From Aulostomus chinensis (Eukaryota; Chordata; Actinopteri; Syngnathiformes; Aulostomidae), in the NCBI GenBank assembly GCA_037954235.1, contig JBBMOA010000010.1, positions 20,994,029-21,058,028 on the forward strand: a DNA stretch of 64,000 nt, given 5' to 3'. Both the position numbers and the translations under genes were made by a program. Below the pieces are notes generated by a model. That model was not told the DNA's origin. It saw only the letters and a list, made by a program, of their open reading frames with translations, and ran no database searches. This document shows positions 9,753 through 21,944 of this stretch, piece after piece; position 1 is the first letter of the stretch; each line of letters starts with the position of its first letter.

Positions 9753-12700
9753 ATGGAGAATCATGATGAACTGGAGCACCCTCTTCTGGAAGAAAGCCCA
9801 CACAAAAGCCGAGCCTCAAGGTCAGGGGTGGCAACCGGACCGGGGCAAGCTCCTGGTGGCCTCCTCAAGGGGATCTTGGTGAAGTGTGAGGAGGACAGGG
9901 CTTACCCTCCTTTAGGGTGGAGGAGCTATTGTGGACACCCCCCTGAGCTCCAGCAGCAGCAGCTTCTGGATCCTTGCTCCTTACCTCGCACGCTGGAGTC
10001 CTTCTATCCACCAGCCCCGATCTGGGGCCACACAGACTCCCTGCTCAGCAAAGACTATCTGGAGACCACGTTTGTGGACATCCGGCCAGGCTCCACCCTG
10101 GAGAGGAAGCTCCTGGCTGAGGCGCAAGACTTCCACAGTGTGTCCTACAGCATGGATGATGAAGATGACCTACTTCCTGACTCTGACGTAAGAATCCCTT
10201 TAGCACGGTGCTGAGAAGGTTTCAATCACACCTTATTTGAATGTTATAAGACAATAAGAATCTACACTTAAAGTTTAAAAAAGTACTTAAATAATTTATA
10301 AAAGTAGTAGACATTTTAATTAAAAATGTAATCAATGGCAACTGACACAGGATTGTGTTTAAGTTGGAACTAATACATGTCAAACAACAGTTCCATTTCC
10401 AAAAAATTAAACATAATGTGAAAAAGGAGAAACACTTTTAAGTAGCCTGTAGTTTTGATGAAACTTTTCAATAATAAATTGACTTTCTCATGACGCAAAA
10501 CTTTGGGGAAAAAAATCATGTTAAATGTGGGAAAAAAGCAGGGATTATGTATTTATTTACTGTTTTGCAGTGTGAGTTTAACAGAATTTGACAACTGAAA
10601 CAATTAAAAACAAAGTACAGAACTGGTGTTCATAGAAAAATCTCTAGCATATTGTAAGAGAAGTAGCCTGTTTTATTTTTGCCAACCGCCATAAAACAGA
10701 AAGAAAGGTTTTATTGGTGGTTGGCCAACACAGAACACAATGCAGTTGATGCAGGAGCTAACGGTTTGCATCCAGAGAGATAAAAGTCTTCTCTGTCCAG
10801 ACTCTTACTCTAGCAAGCAGCTACCCCCACGGTGTGTGCTGTCCCTTCTGCCGCACAAAATTATGTTAAAAGAAATTTCAACTGCCGCAAAAAGAGACAA
10901 AACACATTGAAACATAAATGTGACTGATAGCATTATGACTTTGTTCTAATTTTATATATTCTAACATCCTCTTTGTTGCTGAGAGCAGAATTGCATTAAA
11001 AGATACTCCGATACTCCTAGGACAGAATCTGGGAGACAAAGAACTTAAAAATAGACGTATGAGTATTTCAGAAGCGGCGGCAGCTGAATGCTTACTGTCA
11101 AAAAGCCAGATTACATAAAGCTCTTCTCCTGCAGCAGTGCAGGTAATGACACTACAGTGGCGATGAAGGACGCCAGTTCTATTTCATAGCCTCCCGAGCA
11201 AAGCCCACCCTGCAGCGATTTTTTAAAAAGAGTTGTAGAGTGGTCATGTGATCTTTGAAGAGCTAAACAATAGGTCAACAGCTGTCGCAAAGAAGTAGCT
11301 GCTGGAGGTTCTCATGGTAATGAAAAGTCCAATCTATCACCCACTGTGTACAAAGGCCTGAAGGCCATTTAGTACTTTGATTATGTACATCAGACAAAAT
11401 TAGAATCAAGGACAATTGGCTGCCTGCAAAGTTTACTGGTTAATGTCAAGGTTTGGCTTCACAATGACTAACGGAGAACACAAGAAATAATGTGTTTTGT
11501 TGTGTTGTTTTTTTTCAAGCTCATTCTGAATTCTTGAAGTAGTACAGTGATGTAAAAGCCTGTGGGAATAAAACCTTGCAGTGACCTTAAACGGGCCCAA
11601 CACGGCGTCTCCTTCATCTTAGTTTCACTTCACAAATACAGAGACGAGTCGAACAGGCCACAAAATTCTCTAATTGCCTCATGAAAATTTCACACGTCTC
11701 CCCTCCGCTGAACCTGCTTTAAATCAATAAACCAGGCAGGCCACTCCCAATATTTTAGAATAAATCCAGACGGGACGAATTTACATCAGAGTATTTTTCA
11801 AAGCACGAACAGGCATGTGCGACGTCCCACTCATCTGAAACCTCAAAATAACCTTGTGAGCTACTCTTTAAAATAGCTCGCGGTGATCTATGCAGGCCAC
11901 CGCCCGTCTGATCGTCTTTTGACTATTAAAAGGGAAGAAAAGCCTGCTCAAATGTTACAAACGCATCAATTGAAAACTCTGTTATTATTGCACACATTAA
12001 AATAAGACAATGGGAGTAATGTGGCGGGGTCAGAGCGAGACAGGAAGTCAGATTGAATAAGCAGCTGTTTCAAAAAGACGCGTGAGTCATGAATCGCCGG
12101 CGGTCATCAGAGCTAGTGCACATCCAGACTAACCTCATTCAGTCACATTATCTTACAGGCTTTAGCAAACTTTTCCAGTTGTTGTGGAGGACATGAACAT
12201 AAAAGCTTGCGTTTAATGCTGAGTGGCATAGATTTAGTGCATATTGTGTTTTATTATTATTTTTTAAGCGCAACACCCAACATTTTGTATACTCCCTTGA
12301 ATAAATGTGTAAACTTTGGGCCTGAGAGTTTGATTCAGCTAAATTATATACTTTTATTCATCACCTATGTGCGGGAGTTGCTGAAATAAATAATAATGAC
12401 ATTCACCTACAGCTGAAATATTATTTCGACTGAACATTTCAATCGGTCCAACCATCATCAGGTTTTTGGGGCGGCGCTTCTGCAAACACGTAAAAGCCAT
12501 TCATCGTTTTGTTTCAGCTTATCATTATGAACAAAGTATGGATTGTACAACGTTGCATTTTTGAAAAACCAAACCAAAACTCTAGGCTTTGGGTATTGGT
12601 TAATACTGGGTAAACTGACTAAGTTTCTTTATCTATGTGAAAGAAACTGGGATCGTTCTTCAATGTGTAAGGCAACATCAGGACTAATTTATAGGAATGA

Positions 12701-14946
12701 ATACAAAAACTACCACTTTTAAAAAATGTTATTTCAGTATAATCAATGCATCTACATCAAATGAGAACAAAATGTAAATATTTAATCAAAAGTTTCAATT
12801 AGTGTAAAAAAAAAAAAAGTAAACCAGCTCCAAAGACATCTCAGATTTCTCTTCCTGATGCAGCTTTTTGCAACATCTTATATCAGATCAGTACATCCCA
12901 AATGTCTTTATGTATTTCATTTTGTTGTTAAACCCACACTTGATGTTGCCTCAGACATGAAACTAGAAGTACAGTGCTTGTATGCGTTCACAATGTCTGA
13001 CCGTCACAGTGACCCCGACCTTTGACCTCCATAATCTTTTAAGTTCATCTTTGACATACAGTGGATGTTTATGGCAAATTTGAACAAATCCCCTCAAGGT
13101 CATGCGATATCTGGGATGGGACGAAAGGACAGACAACGTGTACATAATGCCTCCGACCCACAGTTCTCAGCAGCACGGAGGCATAAAAATGATCCAAGTT
13201 TCCGCCACACAGGGAGAAATAAAGCTTATCAGTTAAATAACGGGATCAGACGGTACTCAGCATCAGCTGATTCCCAAAGCCCGTTTATGTGTATCATAGC
13301 AGAACCGATAAAACTGGGATCCTAATTTTCAAGTTGCACCATTTTCATTCACTCAGCATCATTTCTATTATCTAGGCAGAAATGTCGGAGGTTAAAACAT
13401 TTCAGTGTTGATGTTTCATCTTTGTGCACCTCAGGACTCGTCCATTGATGACTTTAGCGATACGGACAGTGAGAGCAACTTCCCTCTGATGATCCCTCAG
13501 GACTACTTGGGTCTGGCCTTTTTCTCCATGCTCTGCTGCTTCTGGCCTCTGGGCATTGCTGCCTTCTACCTTTCACAAAAGGTACACACACACACACACA
13601 CACATTATGCGCTGACAAAATGCAACCTGGCACTGTAGTTCACAGCTGCAGGTGAATTCTTAGCCTCTGTGGTGTGTGCAGACTAACAGATTCCCTGTCT
13701 TCAGTGCTGCACAAATGTGGACTTTATGGAGTTCTTCTGTGTACAGACAGAGAGGATTACATCTAGATTCATAGGATTATACTACAAGCACAGCGCTGAA
13801 CAATTCAGAAGAGGAATGTACAAGGATGAACCTTTTGGTTTTATGCATTCTACTAATTTGGTATCAGGGTGCAGACATGTCCAAAAAAAGAGACCAATGT
13901 GTTTAGTCTTTAGAGAGCCCGATCTGTTTACTGTTGTGATAGTAAAGAAGCCAGAAGACTAAATTTATTTTTTTTAAAAAGAGAAAACACGTATAAATAT
14001 ATTATAAATATTGATTTTTTTTTTTTGTTACAAGCCACCACAAAAATCAATATACCAGCATCTCACTCCAATCCTGCAGAGTCTCCACAAAAATCCACAG
14101 GAAAGAATTCTACCAAAAACACAAACACACACGTAAAAAAAAGTCAGTATCTTTGGAAGTATTTATTGGAATGTAATATTTGTGTTCCACAGAAGAACAA
14201 ATACTGCACATGTGAACATGGTATTAAATCTTGTGAAGGAGTTTGCCGAGATCATTAATCCACTCTAAGATTTTCGAAATATGGAGAAGGACAAAGACAA
14301 AAAGGGGGACGACGTCACTTGTGGCAGTGTGGGGAACCTCCACACCACACCACTATCTCCAGTCGCCGGGGGCCTCTAGTTTATCGAGGCATCCTTCCAA
14401 CAGCGCAAGAAAAAAAAAATCCCATTAATGCTTTTGCAAAGCTAACTGGCAGCAAGCTGCAGATGCCTTCCGATCAGTCGATGGCCTTCGTTAAGGTTTA
14501 ATTAGAGTCATAACAAGAAGCCCCCAGATGATAAATTTCCAATATTGTTGAGTGCACCCTGAAACAGAGGTCACAGTCAAAGACAAGGACTAAAGAGAGG
14601 AAAGAAGGAAAGAGGGAAGCATGATGAATGAGGCGTGAACATTGGGTTTGATTCCAAGATGGAACATATTATGGTCATTGTGTGTCACCGGAAGGAGCAA
14701 AGGAGGGGAGAGGAGGATGAGGAGGACATCGAAAACTCTTCACTCCTCTTTCTTCATCTCATCTTTATCTCCCTCTCCTCTGTTTCTCAGACCAACAAGG
14801 CATCGGCTCAGGGGGATTTCCAAGGGGCCAATGCAGCGTCTCGCCAGGCCCTGTGGCTGTCCGTTCTCTCCATTGTGTTTGGAATCATAACATACATCTG
14901 TGCCATCGCTGCGCTGATCTCCTACCTGTCTGGGAAACCACCATAA
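9753..14946 (+). CDS. tmem91: TMEM91/SYNDIG3-like membrane protein (CD225/dispanin family)
   Basis: Three coding exons (9753-10187, 13435-13581, 14791-14946) join in phase 0 to give 245 aa. The C-terminal half is the CD225/dispanin module of the SYNDIG group: DYLGLAFFSMLCCFWPLGIA forms the first hydrophobic segment (about residues 168-190), a basic TNKA..GD loop follows, and a second membrane span lies near 212-235. The N-terminal 145 residues are probably cytoplasmic and include QQQLLDP and ETTF motifs that I recall from SYNDIG1, which regulates AMPA-receptor synapses. The neighbours exosc5 and bckdha point to TMEM91 rather than SYNDIG1 or SYNDIG1L. Human TMEM91 is shorter (about 172 aa). 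The start is the first ATG of the long frame and is followed by a typical ELxxPLLEESP segment. No poly-A signal was found. Confidence 0.85.
10188..12989. other. tmem91 intron 1, repeat-poor part
   Basis: A 3.2-kb AT-rich intron bounded by GT at 10188 and AG at 13434. No exon, RNA gene or intact mobile element is recognised in it, apart from the dispersed repeat near its 3' end. Confidence 0.6.
12990..13165 (+). repeat. diverged teleost dispersed repeat, copy 2 (in tmem91 intron 1)
   Basis: It shows the full order 'tgaccccgacctttgacctcc', 'aagttcatctttgacatacagtgga', 'ggcaaatttgaacaaatcccctcaagg', 'gatatc', 'gggacgaaaggacagacaac' and 'cataatgcctccgacc'. The last word is typical of this teleost repeat. 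It is in the same orientation as copy 1 at 6720-6990. Confidence 0.65.
13582..14790. other. tmem91 intron 2
   Basis: A GT-AG intron of 1.2 kb. It begins with a short CA tract (about 13584-13603). An open frame at 13717-13962 has no family similarity and is probably by chance. Confidence 0.7.
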
Positions 14947-17198
14947 AAGCATCTATGTCACATGGATAAACACACCAACACTGGACTTCTTTTCAGCAAC
15001 GACACACACCAACGTATCACCTGTAAATGTGAATTAATCATAGTCTTTGTCCGTCGACCCCGTCTGTGTTTAATCTACGCCGAACTGGAGAAGCAGGAGA
15101 TCATAATCACCTCTAATTGGATTAGGACATTATTCTCAGCTCAGAAGAAAAATCATTGCAAAAGAAGTTTTTTTTTCAGTCTTTGTAGGAGATTTGATCT
15201 GTTCGTGTGATTCATTTTGTCACCTGTCATCCATTAATCGTGTCGGCATCACATGGTAAGCATTACTAAAAGAACCTGTGACAGTAAATGCAGATCTTGT
15301 AGATAGTCACCAAAACAATAGATGAGAGACTGAATATGTGGCCTCGTCTAGTGGGGACGCTGAGGACAGCGAGCTGTGATGGAGTCTGCAGATTTATGAG
15401 GTCACAGCAAGGACGTGGCTAAATCCTGATGGAGCTCGCTCGAGGAAGCAGCCATGTCGCTTGCAGGATGAAAGCTGGTGGCATTCTAGAGCTCTTATTT
15501 TTAAAAACATATGAGAGCCTGGAAGCCATTCTCTCCCAATGACTTTAGAATGGATTGTTACGCCCATGGATGGAGGAGACGACCCTGGAGGGAGACACTG
15601 AATCTGCCATTAATCAAGGGATTTTAAGGACATGCATTCAGCCTCACTCACCATTTACTTGCAGAAATGCAGAAATTGGAAATTTATGTTTAAAAACAAA
15701 AGTCGATGAAATCAATTAAAAACACATGTATGTATATGAGACACAACATCCTAAATTCAAGGTTGTAATAGGAAACTCTGGTTCTAGAAGACCTCAAGGA
15801 ACTGCTTCTACATGCGGTGCTAAGCGTTGAAGGAAGGAGGTTGGCCTGCAAAGAAAAGTGCCAAAAAATATGGAAGAAACTCTGAGGATGATCCTTTTAT
15901 GAGCTCTTCCATTAATAGAACCCACCGGATTGCAACGCCACGCTCTCCAAATATAGATCCTGCTATTTTCTCCTCCCAGAGAAAAAATAGCAGGATTGAA
16001 ACCTTTCAGGAACTTACTTGAAAGTGTCTTCTTATAAAGAAACAAGCAAAGTGGCAAAAAAATGATGTAGGCTGACAACACATCTAGTGCTCCGCCACAT
16101 GATGCATGAGTCAGTAAATTCTCATTTTTGTTTTTCAGTGACAACAGGAACCTGCATGACATGTTAGCCGTGTGCCAACCTGGTCCGAGCTTCGAACACT
16201 TCCTTAAGTTTGTCCTCAATAATTACAAGAATAGCTTTGATAAATAGATACAAAAAAAACCTCCAGCCATATTGGTTTGAGCTTAAATGTGCCATTAACA
16301 GTGAACAAGGGAATTCCTGGTGACTATTTTAAGACAATGACTGGAAGGTCAAAGTTTTCTATTTAGATGTTTAGTTTTTATAGAGTCTCAGTTGGATTAC
16401 AGATAAATTAGATAGTTTGTTTTCCTCAAACCCAGAGATGAATCAAGATTGAGCTGATTATTCGTAGGTGGAGTGTGAAGGGTTGGGTACTGACTTATTC
16501 ACATTAAATCCATTGGTGCCAAATTTCGGTACTTGAGAACTCATCTGTTTTAGAGTCTAAACGCCTTCTAAGACCCTGCGACACGTTCCCCTAACCCAGG
16601 GGGTGCTGGTGAGCCCAACATGGCTTCAAACAGGGTTACAGTTTTCTGTGTTTGATGGAAACAAAGGTGTTATATTTTTAACACAAAAATGGAAAGATGG
16701 AGTTATGCCGAACCTGAGGAAACACCTAATCAAAGTATATCTCAAGGCTGTAAAGTAAGCTCCACTTGATAATCAGAAAACGAGGTCAAATATTAACAGC
16801 ACACTAGGAAACAGATGAGACAGCAACTAGTAAACACAAAATATGATCGCTGTCTCATAGAAATATGTGAAATGACCACATTGTGCGCCAGTACTGATTG
16901 TTAAGAGGAGAAAAACATGATCGATTTAGTTAATATTGTGAAACGCAGTGTTACCAACTTGAAATGAGTCTGGTGTTCATTGCACCACTGCTCCAATCTG
17001 ACCCCTCATGTGGACTTTCTCATCTTTTAATAATAATAATAACCTCACTAATCACACGACATTATTGAACAAGGGAACACCAAATAGGACCCAAACTGAC
17101 TCACATGGCATTGTCTTTTGTGAAAGTGGCTTTCAAGTTTAGCAGATTATGTAGCATCACATACAATTCAATGCTACAATTATGCTAACTTTCTATGG
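14947..17198. other. intergenic sequence between tmem91 and the first MITE
   Basis: It contains the tmem91 3' UTR of unknown length and no second gene. The only structure seen is a perfect-armed hairpin at 15957-15996, listed separately. Confidence 0.55.
15957..15996. repeat. inverted repeat / hairpin
   Basis: The left arm ATCCTGCTATTTTCTC and right arm GAGAAAAAATAGCAGGAT pair around a six-base loop, with a two-A bulge in the right arm. It lies in non-coding DNA far from any gene end. It could be part of an old foldback element; no function is implied. Confidence 0.6.
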
Positions 17199-17246
17199 TT
17201 ATTGTCTATCCTCCCCAGGGACAGACAGGAAGATAGATAACCTTCT

Positions 17247-17290
<44 letters not shown>

Positions 17291-17742
17291 AGGGAGCTTA
17301 GACGACCTCAGACCTTTTGATTGCTGCTTAGCTTAACATAATGAACGGTAGTGGATGGTAAGTGTTAAAATACCTCTGTCAAATGTCAACAAATAGTTTA
17401 AGGATTCAGACGTAATTATCCTCTCTTATAAAATCAGCTACTGTTATTATTAGCTGTCGCTCTTGTAGTCATCAACAAACATTTTGATTGTTGGACAAAT
17501 GGTACTTTAAAGGTACTACACTCAGTCGAGAATGCAGCAATGTATTTGATTCTATAATTGCAATGTTCTTTAATTTTAATTCATTTCAAAGAACTGTTTA
17601 TAGTAATAATGCATACCAAAGCTGTTCTATCACTCACTGTGCTAAGCTAACTGGTGGTTAGCCGCCATCTGAGGGTCTCAGCTCCGTAATGCAGCAAAGC
17701 CAGGTGATCTTATTGTCTGATTGAGGGTAGGATGGACAATAA
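17199..17742. mobile_element. MITE-like element with long inverted ends, copy A
   Basis: A 544-bp block whose ends mirror each other. The outer 18 bases (TTATTGTCTATCCTCCCC on the left) match the reverse complement of the right end at 16 of 18 positions. A second, longer inverted segment lies inside: left 17291-17380 ('gagctt..gacctcag..gcttagctta') against right 17620-17690. A GT microsatellite has grown inside the left arm (17253-17287). There is no open frame, so it would be non-autonomous. A diverged relative lies at 19250-19745. Confidence 0.55.
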
Positions 17743-18476
17743 ATGTATTTCCCAAAGAGAGACAGAGATCAATTCACATATTTGCACCTTGAAAAACATC
17801 AAATCTGGACGAGCGTACTGTACTTGAACAGCAGCACACTTGGAAATTTAGACTTCTTTACAACTGAAACTGTAATTTTATTATATAGAAAATAAAGTAC
17901 CAAAAAAAAAAATAAAAATAAAACACAGTTGGGGAGCAGGATCAGTCCCAAAAATGAGTGGTACCCAACCTTAAGTATATTTGGGAACACCTGTGGTATT
18001 TTTGCGTCTAAACTGCTTCCACTGTTGATGTTCACAGTGTCGCACAGTTCTGACAATCCTAAATCCTCGTCTCCACGTCAATAATTTTTAAAAAAAGACC
18101 CTCTGTAGTTATAGCTGACTTTACCACAACTAGACGAAGCATTTAACGACTCGACCGCTCACTTTTATGGGATTTTTCTCGCTATCTATCACTTGTGTAG
18201 ACAATGACTGGACGCACTGGAGTGAACAGCTAAATGAGTCAATAAATGTCATTGCAGAAATTTAGATTTATTAGTACAAAAGAGGAATATGTTCTTTCTC
18301 TGTTCATGTTCTTGTACTACATGTAAATAATAAATGGACAGAAAAATCAGTGAATCCCAATAAATGCACTTGTTTGACACTCTTCTTTTCATTTTGTAGC
18401 CTGGCAGCTCATCCAATCTGGTGGAGGAGCTATGACTGATGTGAAGTAAAGGTAGTCCAAAGTGGTTGCTAAATAT

Positions 18477-18482
18477 TTTATT
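18477..18482 (-). terminator. poly-A signal of exosc5 (AATAAA)
   Basis: A canonical AATAAA on the minus strand, about 50 bases after the exosc5 stop codon. It would give a very short 3' UTR. Confidence 0.6.
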
Positions 18483-18531
18483 AAAACATCAGTAAATGTT
18501 GTCAGATCTTGGGGGGGGGGGTACAGCTGTG

Positions 18532-21500
18532 TCAGATGCTCTTGGAGTATCGGCGTCTGACAGAGTCCCTGTAGAACTGGAAGATCTTCTCTGAAGCTCT
18601 CTGACTGACTGCTATACTCTGCTGCAGCTGGAGAGGAGCACAAACACAAAGACCTGTGAGTGAAACGTCTCTTTTGCGGAATGGAGAAAAACGTGTCATC
18701 GTCAGATCGGACGTGTGTCACCGCCAGTACAATAAAGAACAAACTTAAATTAAACAGCTATGGTGACTTTAATCATGTTGATGTACAGACCTCATGAACT
18801 GAAAATGATCCTTTGGTGGATGACATCAGTACTTTGTGATCTTTACTGTCAATAGCGAAGGTCATCAAAGCTCGACTTTCCTGATGAGTGCGAAAACAGG
18901 GGGCAAGTTAGATATTTTTCAAATCTACACCAGATTCACGATTATTTTTTTGAACTCTTCCTTATGAAAATTGTGATAATTTAAAATCTAATGGATCAAG
19001 ATTACTTAAAATTTCGAGAAAAGATGTGTACTAGAAAAGGCAAGGCAAGGCAAATTTATTTGTATAGCACCATTCATACACAGGGCAATTCATAGTGCTT
19101 TACAGAGGTAAAGAGAGAATTGAAAGTTAAAAACAGTTTAAAAACGAATACGTGAATTAAAACATTCAAAAGTCATTCAAAATCAATAAAACAGTTTAAA
19201 ATCACAAAAATACACCTATTTCTGCCAGCATACATATCAACTTTTTGCATGCTTATTTACCATCCTCCCAGAAAGATTCTCTTCTGTGTGTGAAGTAAGG
19301 ACCAGCAGAGACCATCTGATCGCTAGTTAGCTTAGCACAATGAATGGTTGTGGATGGGACGTGTTGGCATAGCTCTGTCAAAACTCAACAATGACACTTC
19401 TCTTTCCTGCTTCATGATAACTAAGGTTGTGAATAACGCTCACAAAGTTTTTTTTTACAATTTGTACTGATGAGGCTTTCCAATTTTAGAATCATGCACG
19501 TAACCGGAACTACTTTCCTGACTAGGTGCCATGGTTTGATCCAGAACCTAAAAAGTCCCATTGTAACTTTGTCAAACAAAACCAACCGTTTGATGATGAC
19601 TCAAAGACTAAATGCAAAATCCTGAACCTGAAGACTCTTGACAGAGGTATGCTAACACCTCTCACCCACTACCATTCACTGTGCTAAGCTATCGAGTGAT
19701 TAGCTGTCCTCTGCGAGTCCCAGCACACAAATGCAAGCAGGAAGAGCAGATTATATAAATATATATATATCTTCTTATCTGAAACTGGGGAAGATGGCAA
19801 AAGCCTTTTTTTCCCTGAAGCTGGCAAGTTATTCAAGAAAACGTACACAACAACAAGTGGCAAACATCACAAGAGCCTCAGATTTACCGCTTCTTGAGCT
19901 GCAGTGGGGTCTGTGATGATTTGACCGTCTCTGTGGATGGCACAGGTCACGCCACAGAAGAGCCGACTCATAGGCAGGCCTGCGTCCATGAGGGCCATAC
20001 ATGCGGCATTTACAAAACAGGACAAGAGCTGGAGAACAAGTTAGGGAAGCAGACTCACCCGGACCCACAAACAAGAACCTTCATGGTAGAAACCAGCAGA
20101 GTTTAACTGAAGGATACTGAACCGTCATTATGCAACTCCTGTAGAATGAGAGTTAGGGACGAGCGAGGGTGAAGTGACAAGAGAAGAGACGCCTCGCAGG
20201 TTTCTCTGACACACTGCTCCTGCAATCGCTCCCTCACACCTGGAAAATGAATGTTGGGATAAATTCTTAATTCAGAACCAACTCACTGATTCCATCTTGT
20301 GTCACTCCATGGTATTACAGCCATTCCAACACGTGGGTCTAATACATTTTACATTTAAACATTTATTTATTTTTCAGGTACACGTGCTAGTTAAGTAAGG
20401 TACACCTAGATAAAACTAATTTGTAACAATTAAATAAACATACATTTTTTTAAAAGTTCCACTTCATTAAACTGCCAAAAAACAACAACAATCAAACAAA
20501 GCTACTTCATGATTCAATATTTGCTTACTAGGCAGTCCAACTTTGGGCTGTATCAACACCTCAAGCGTCGCGCGGTCGTAGATCTCTTTGCTGACTTTGA
20601 CCTCAGCTGGTCCGTAAACGCCAGCCATTACACTTGTGTCTCCTTCACAGAGGAATACAAAATGGCAAAATTATCAACATTTTATTAATCCAGATTGAGA
20701 GATTATATTTTGCCCAAAGCACATGTGGAAAAACAACAGAATACAGATGATAAAACAGACACAAGTTTGGGATCATTGCTACGAATCGTTATTGAGATTG
20801 ATGTCAATGCTTAAGAACCTGAAAAGGTGAGTTGTTTTAAATAAATTTAAATATTCTTTGATTACTTTCTTTCATGATAAACAAAAATCAGACGGAAAAC
20901 TTATGATTTTATGAAATGGAAATGGAAATGCAACCTGAATAAAGCGCTGTATGGTACCAATGAAGTCACAAAAAATCGTAAAAACAAAAAGACAACCACA
21001 TCCTCACAATGAAAAGAAAGATTTGGACACATAACATAACCCCTTCACTGTGCTTAAAATTGAAAGTTCAGATTCAGATTCAGAAAACTTTGGAGCAGAA
21101 TGCGGTACAGTTGGTTACATAAGTAGGTGTCCCTTCTGAAGGCTTTCTAGACAGAAACTAACGAGTTGTTTTTTTTTTTTTTTACAAAGTGCAGTTAAAT
21201 TATTAGGTTAACAAACGAGTAAATTGTACATCTCTTCTTTCCATTAGTGTTTCTCCTCACTCATTTATCATTTCGGATACAAACACAATTAATTTGTACA
21301 TGTAAGGCAAAACACTAAAGACACACCTGATGAAGTAAAATGTGATGCTCATATCTTTTATAGAATGGTGTGTGTCATGTTAACTGTGCTGGAACGGAGA
21401 GCTTTCATCCAAAAACCCTTCAACATGACAATTGAAAATTGTACCACAGGAGCATAAAATCCCCGCGGCACTACACATTTAAATCAATCCTTATTTTAGA

Positions 21501-21800
21501 GTCTATTCGAAGGTAGTGTGTTTGAATTAATGTCTTGCTTATCGAGGTTAAACTTTGTTTACACACTTCCAACAAGCAGAGCTTCAGCTGTTTGAAAGTT
21601 CGCTGCGTTTGTATCGCAGTTCTGCCTTCATCAAGGCTAAGCTAACAGCTTGCTAGCTGCTTTGCCGAAGCCTTCGGTCATGTTTCTGAAGCTTTATTAC
21701 CTTGAATGAACGACGCTGAACCGTCAGGTCGAGACAGTAAACTCTGCTCACAACCAAACTCTCTGAGGGAGACATGAACAGAGGAGGAATCCTTCATCAT
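18532..21800 (-). CDS. exosc5: exosome complex component RRP46 (EXOSC5)
   Basis: Six coding exons on the minus strand (21701-21800, 20529-20642, 20118-20239, 19888-20028, 18791-18880, 18532-18627) give 220 aa with consistent phases. The product is an RNase PH-fold subunit of the nine-subunit RNA exosome ring, which feeds RNA to catalytic subunits for 3'-to-5' decay and processing in nucleus and cytoplasm. Diagnostic matches to the family are CEQSLLSRPDGSASF (about residues 17-31), GDTSVMAGVYGPAEVK, CEASLLLSLHPRSSLT and NAACMALMDAGLPM, with the basic end RRRYSKSI. Human EXOSC5 is 235 aa; the difference is a shorter N-terminus. A second ATG follows the first directly, so the start is uncertain by one residue. 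Intron 4 holds two dispersed repeats. Confidence 0.93.
19036..19210 (+). repeat. dispersed repeat tail (LINE/SINE 3'-end type) in exosc5 intron 4
   Basis: The string 'ggcaaatttatttgtatagcac', then 'ttcatacacagggcaattcatagtgctttaca' and an A-rich tail, is a very common teleost repeat end recognised from memory. It lies between exosc5 exons 4 and 5. Confidence 0.65.
19250..19745. mobile_element. MITE-like element with long inverted ends, copy B (in exosc5 intron 4)
   Basis: The left arm at 19285-19390 ('ggaccagcagagaccatctgat', 'ttagcttagcacaatgaatggt', 'gtgttggcatagctctgtcaa') is mirrored by the right arm at 19640-19735, read in reverse ('ggactcgcagaggacagct', 'tagcttagcacagtgaatggt', 'gtgttagcatacctctgtcaa'). 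The arms are about 80 to 100 bp with scattered differences. The middle is unique and has no open frame. Its arms resemble those of the element at 17199-17742, so the two are probably members of one family that diverged long ago. It is fully intronic. Confidence 0.6.
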
Positions 21801-21944
21801 GTTGCTTCCACGGGGGGGAAAAATAAATATGTCGCAGCCTAATGACGTAAGCTATTTTGCCGCTTGAAGCCCTCGCTGATGACGTATCTCTAATAGTAGA
21901 TCCGAAGGTGGCCCTGAGGTAATTGGTTTTATTGATACTAATCA
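21801..21944. other. exosc5 5' flank
   Basis: A short region upstream of the exosc5 start, with a G run at 21813-21818. It must contain the exosc5 leader and promoter. No TATA box is evident, as expected for a housekeeping gene. Confidence 0.4.
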
